The position numbers and the translations under genes were made by a program. From Geobacteraceae bacterium (GTDB taxonomy: Bacteria > Desulfobacterota > Desulfuromonadia > Geobacterales > Geobacteraceae): DNA of 47,922 nucleotides. Positions 45,941 through 47,922 of the stretch are shown here, in pieces. The DNA lies in NCBI GenBank assembly GCA_025356035.1, contig JANXYN010000164.1:1-47922 (forward strand), read 5' to 3'. Under the pieces are notes generated by a model that saw only the letters and a list, made by a program, of their open reading frames with translations, made no database searches and was not told the DNA's origin. The first letter of the stretch is position 1. Every line of letters starts with the position of its first letter.

Positions 45941-47224
45941 CTATGCGCCCCCCAGCGAGTCGAGAAATGCCTCCGTAGTTTTGACATCCGCCATATCCCG
46001 GAATTCCCGGTAGCCGTCGATTGTGTCAGGATCAAGCCCACGATAGAATCTGGGACGCTTGGCGATGATCCCGTTGAGGGCTTTGCCGGCTGCGTAGCTG
46101 AGCTTACTGGTGGCGAGACCTTCCGCCTTGTTTCTCAGTTTGTAAACGATGCTGTAGCCTAGCGAAAACAGTCGTTTCAGGTATTCATTGGCAACAATAG
46201 TGCCGGCTTTGGCCTCGTCGCCGTCGCTGAGAAACTCCAGGGCGATGTTCAGATAGCCGTAGACCCTTTGAAAGACCAGCTGCATCGCTTCAATGTCGGA
46301 AAAAGCCACGCCTTCTGCCACCAGTGCATTGTTGAGCAGGTAATCCAGTTCCAGGTACAAATCACCAGTGCCATGCTTGGCGAGGACTCTTTTCAGCAGA
46401 GAGTCGCCGGCGATAATTGCCGGCAGGCCTATCTCGTCCATGGACGGCGCCAGTTCCTTGCCGCTTGAGAGGAAAAACCGGCCAGGCTCCACTAACGCGT
46501 AGATGGAAAGGGCGTCCATCAGCTCCGGAAAGCCGAGGTCGGCAAGCCGGTCTGACCTGAATTTGTAAGCGGTCTCCGTCAGTTCGCTTTTGATCTCGTT
46601 TCTGATCCCTTCCATGAGGATGAGATAGAGGTGATGGTCGTTTCTGAAGATAATGTCGAGAAATCTGCCGATCAGCTCACTATTCCGGGGATTCTTGAAT
46701 CTGAGCACGAACATGTTGTCGAAGCTGTGGTCCCATTCGCCGGTCCGCTCGTCGTCGCTGGCCAGTTCGCCAATCCCTCCTCCCACAATCACTTCATCCA
46801 TGAGAATCAGGAGGAGGAGCTCTACATCGAGTTCGGGAAGAATCTCCCGGAGCCTTGCTTCGTCACCTTCCATCAGGTAGCCAAGCCATTCCAGCGCCTT
46901 CTCCTGGGAAAGATCCCACTTTTCCCAAAGTTCCATGTCGAGGATAAAGCCAAGCTGTTGCGGCGAAGCATAGGAGATCAGCAACAGCGCATCATTCTCG
47001 CCAGTCTCCTTGATGGTCCAGTACAACTCCTGGGGCTGCATGGCCCGTGCAAGCCTTCTCCCCTCGGGATCGGCGGTGATGAGGGTCAGTTTGTCAACAG
47101 CGGGGAGAGCCCGGAGATGCTGAAGTTTTTCGCTAAAGGGGAGCTTTACAAACTCCTGGGGGGTAATCTTCCCCCCGCGCAGGATGGTCAGGTGTGGTGT
47201 GTGTATTGTGTCGTTCTTGGTCAC
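45941..47224 (-). CDS. DUF6178-type protein
   Basis: The protein has 427 residues from a GTG at 47224, preceded by a GGGAG site. A longer ATG reading to 47389 would overlap the upstream gene by 56 bases and adds a stretch that looks like read-through. The sequence is acidic and helical, with phrases such as LITADPEGRRLARAMQPQEL, DVELLLLILMDEVIVGGGIG and ALVEPGRFFLSSG. I believe it belongs to the DUF6178 family, found in Desulfuromonadota and related groups, whose function is unknown. No membrane segment or signal peptide is seen. The name rests on memory of the family. Confidence 0.75.
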   Translation of the reverse strand: MTKNDTIHTPHLTILRGGKITPQEFVKLPFSEKLQHLRALPAVDKLTLITADPEGRRLARAMQPQELYWTIKETGENDALLLISYASPQQLGFILDMELWEKWDLSQEKALEWLGYLMEGDEARLREILPELDVELLLLILMDEVIVGGGIGELASDDERTGEWDHSFDNMFVLRFKNPRNSELIGRFLDIIFRNDHHLYLILMEGIRNEIKSELTETAYKFRSDRLADLGFPELMDALSIYALVEPGRFFLSSGKELAPSMDEIGLPAIIAGDSLLKRVLAKHGTGDLYLELDYLLNNALVAEGVAFSDIEAMQLVFQRVYGYLNIALEFLSDGDEAKAGTIVANEYLKRLFSLGYSIVYKLRNKAEGLATSKLSYAAGKALNGIIAKRPRFYRGLDPDTIDGYREFRDMADVKTTEAFLDSLGGA

Positions 47225-47333
47225 TGCGACAGACTCCCTATGGTTGGTCGATGAAGCGGGGGGAGAGACGTCCCAGTCGGGGCGTCTCAATAAATGGCGG
47301 ATCAGAGGCTTAAGACGTGTCAGCGCCCCGACA

Positions 47334-47630
47334 CTACTTCCCCTTGTTGCCCGGGGGGCGCCTGCACCCAAGCGCCTTACGGTAGCCACAGTCGTCGTGC
47401 AGCCAGTTAAGCTTCGTTACCAGCGCCTCAGTCAGGCGGATACAGTCGGGGTTTATCTCGAAGCGGCGCACATAAATCCGGCACCGCCTCGTTACCACAT
47501 CCAGGTAGCGGCAGGGGGTGGCGGTAAAAAAGATGGTGCCGCTGTCGTCTTCGATCTTTTCAAAGCAGCAGAGACCGCACTGGTCACAGAGGGCTTCCCA
47601 TTCCATGCTGTCGAAATCAGTCTTGTCCAT
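47334..47630 (-). CDS. YcgN/YkgJ-like cysteine-cluster protein
   Basis: This 98-residue protein has the segment WEALCDQCGLCCFEKI (Cys15, Cys18, Cys21, Cys22), followed by TPCRYLD, RRCRIY and PDCIRL. This is the pattern of the UPF0260 (YcgN) and YkgJ/zinc-or-iron-chelating families, thought to bind a metal or Fe-S cluster. It is about 50 residues shorter than E. coli YcgN and ends in a basic tail. The function is not established. It lies 109 bases upstream of the DUF6178 gene on the same strand. Confidence 0.87.
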   Translation of the reverse strand: MDKTDFDSMEWEALCDQCGLCCFEKIEDDSGTIFFTATPCRYLDVVTRRCRIYVRRFEINPDCIRLTEALVTKLNWLHDDCGYRKALGCRRPPGNKGK

Positions 47631-47679
47631 CGCTTGATCATACCTAATTCAACCAGGGAATGCAATAAAGGACGCATCG

Positions 47680-47707
47680 GTAGAGACGCATTGCAATGCG
47701 TCTCTAC
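47680..47707. repeat. Perfect 28-bp palindrome
   Basis: GTAGAGACGCATTG at 47680-47693 is immediately followed by its exact reverse complement at 47694-47707. It lies in the 113-bp gap between two minus-strand genes. A fully symmetric palindrome could fold into a hairpin, act as a protein-binding site or be a mobile repeat. No T-run follows on either strand. Confidence 0.9.
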
Positions 47708-47743
47708 GGGATTCGCCATGAAATTGCTTTGCTCCGTGCGGGG

Positions 47744-47922
47744 TCAGTGCGTCTTTCCCAGGATTTCGAAGAGGTAGATGACTATTTCGATGAAGATGAG
47801 GACAATGATGATCCACTCCAGGCGGGTGGCCCGGCGGGCGTGGGAGAGGCTGGTGAACACGCCGGTGATGTCCATCAGTGTCTCCGATTTGTGTTTGATC
47901 TCCTGGTAGCGCTGGTCCAGTT
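47744..47922 (-). CDS. C-terminal part of an RMD1/DUF155-family protein (N-terminus off window)
   Basis: The last 58 codons before a TGA at 47744-47746 read LDQRYQEIKHKSETLMDITG and then SHARRATRLEWIIIVLIFIE, ending in a hydrophobic helix and a short tail, EILGKTH. The LEWIIIVLIFIEI segment at the end of a helical region is typical of the RMD1/Sif2 (DUF155) family, which has a C-terminal membrane anchor. The catalytic or binding core lies outside the window, so the assignment rests on a short piece. Confidence 0.65.
   Translation of the reverse strand, partial: LDQRYQEIKHKSETLMDITGVFTSLSHARRATRLEWIIIVLIFIEIVIYLFEILGKTH

Noticed and set aside
47225-47389. 55-residue N-terminal extension of the DUF6178 protein
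   Set aside because: It overlaps the upstream cysteine-cluster gene by 56 bases. The GTG at 47224 has a ribosome site.

Overview
The window reads as chromosomal DNA of a GC-rich (roughly 60%) anaerobic bacterium of the Geobacter group (Desulfuromonadota). The evidence is the gene order pheA-tyrA-aroA-cmk-ispH-rpsA-ihfB, a DUF6178 protein, an hgcA-type gene, a pair of transsulfuration enzymes behind a SAM riboswitch, and GC-rich intergenic DNA with scattered short inverted repeats. The genus assignment is inference from gene content, since no rRNA is present. No transposase, phage gene, CRISPR array or replication origin was seen.

Layout. 1-3156 (minus): the N-terminal part of a sodium:solute-symporter-type protein cut by the window edge, a two-helix membrane protein, and a phosphotransferase/P-loop kinase fusion. 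3410-9942 (plus): a TPR protein, a peptide-type ABC substrate-binding lipoprotein with two permeases, a small unknown protein and an M48 lipoprotein protease, tightly packed. 9959-12021 (plus): a DUF815-type ATPase and an hgcA gene (corrinoid protein of mercury methylation). In the hgcA gene an in-frame TGA at codon 24, next to a Cys codon, is followed by a SECIS-like hairpin; I read it as a probable selenocysteine codon. 12094-13450: tRNA-Cys with a consensus promoter and terminator, then an outer-membrane protein gene with its own promoter. 13503-26806 (minus): a two-gene operon of a 2971-residue secreted repeat protein (DUF11 and SdrD-B-like modules) and a 1463-residue OmpA-domain/beta-barrel protein, overlapping by 4 bases.

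27207-31206 (plus): a sulfate-type binding protein, then a SAM-I riboswitch with a visible terminator/antiterminator switch, controlling two transsulfuration enzymes (metB/metC type). 31340-39143: a DksA/TraR zinc-finger protein, the aromatic amino acid genes pheA, tyrA and aroA, then cmk, ispH, rpsA, ihfB and tRNA-Leu(UAA). 39310-43852: cysE, a NifS/IscS desulfurase, mnmA and mtaB. Together these run from serine acetylation and sulfur mobilisation to tRNA thiolation and methylthiolation. 43849-47922 (minus): a PAS/GAF histidine kinase, a DUF6178 protein, a YcgN-like cysteine-cluster protein and the C-terminus of an RMD1/DUF155 protein.

The most notable observation is the hgcA gene. Its ribosome-binding site and ATG lie upstream of the TGA, HgcA-type homology resumes directly after the TGA, and a 7-bp hairpin with a GGUCA loop starts 10 nt downstream of it. 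An annotation that treats TGA as a stop would cut the protein to an unsupported internal GTG. No hgcB ferredoxin gene follows within the window.
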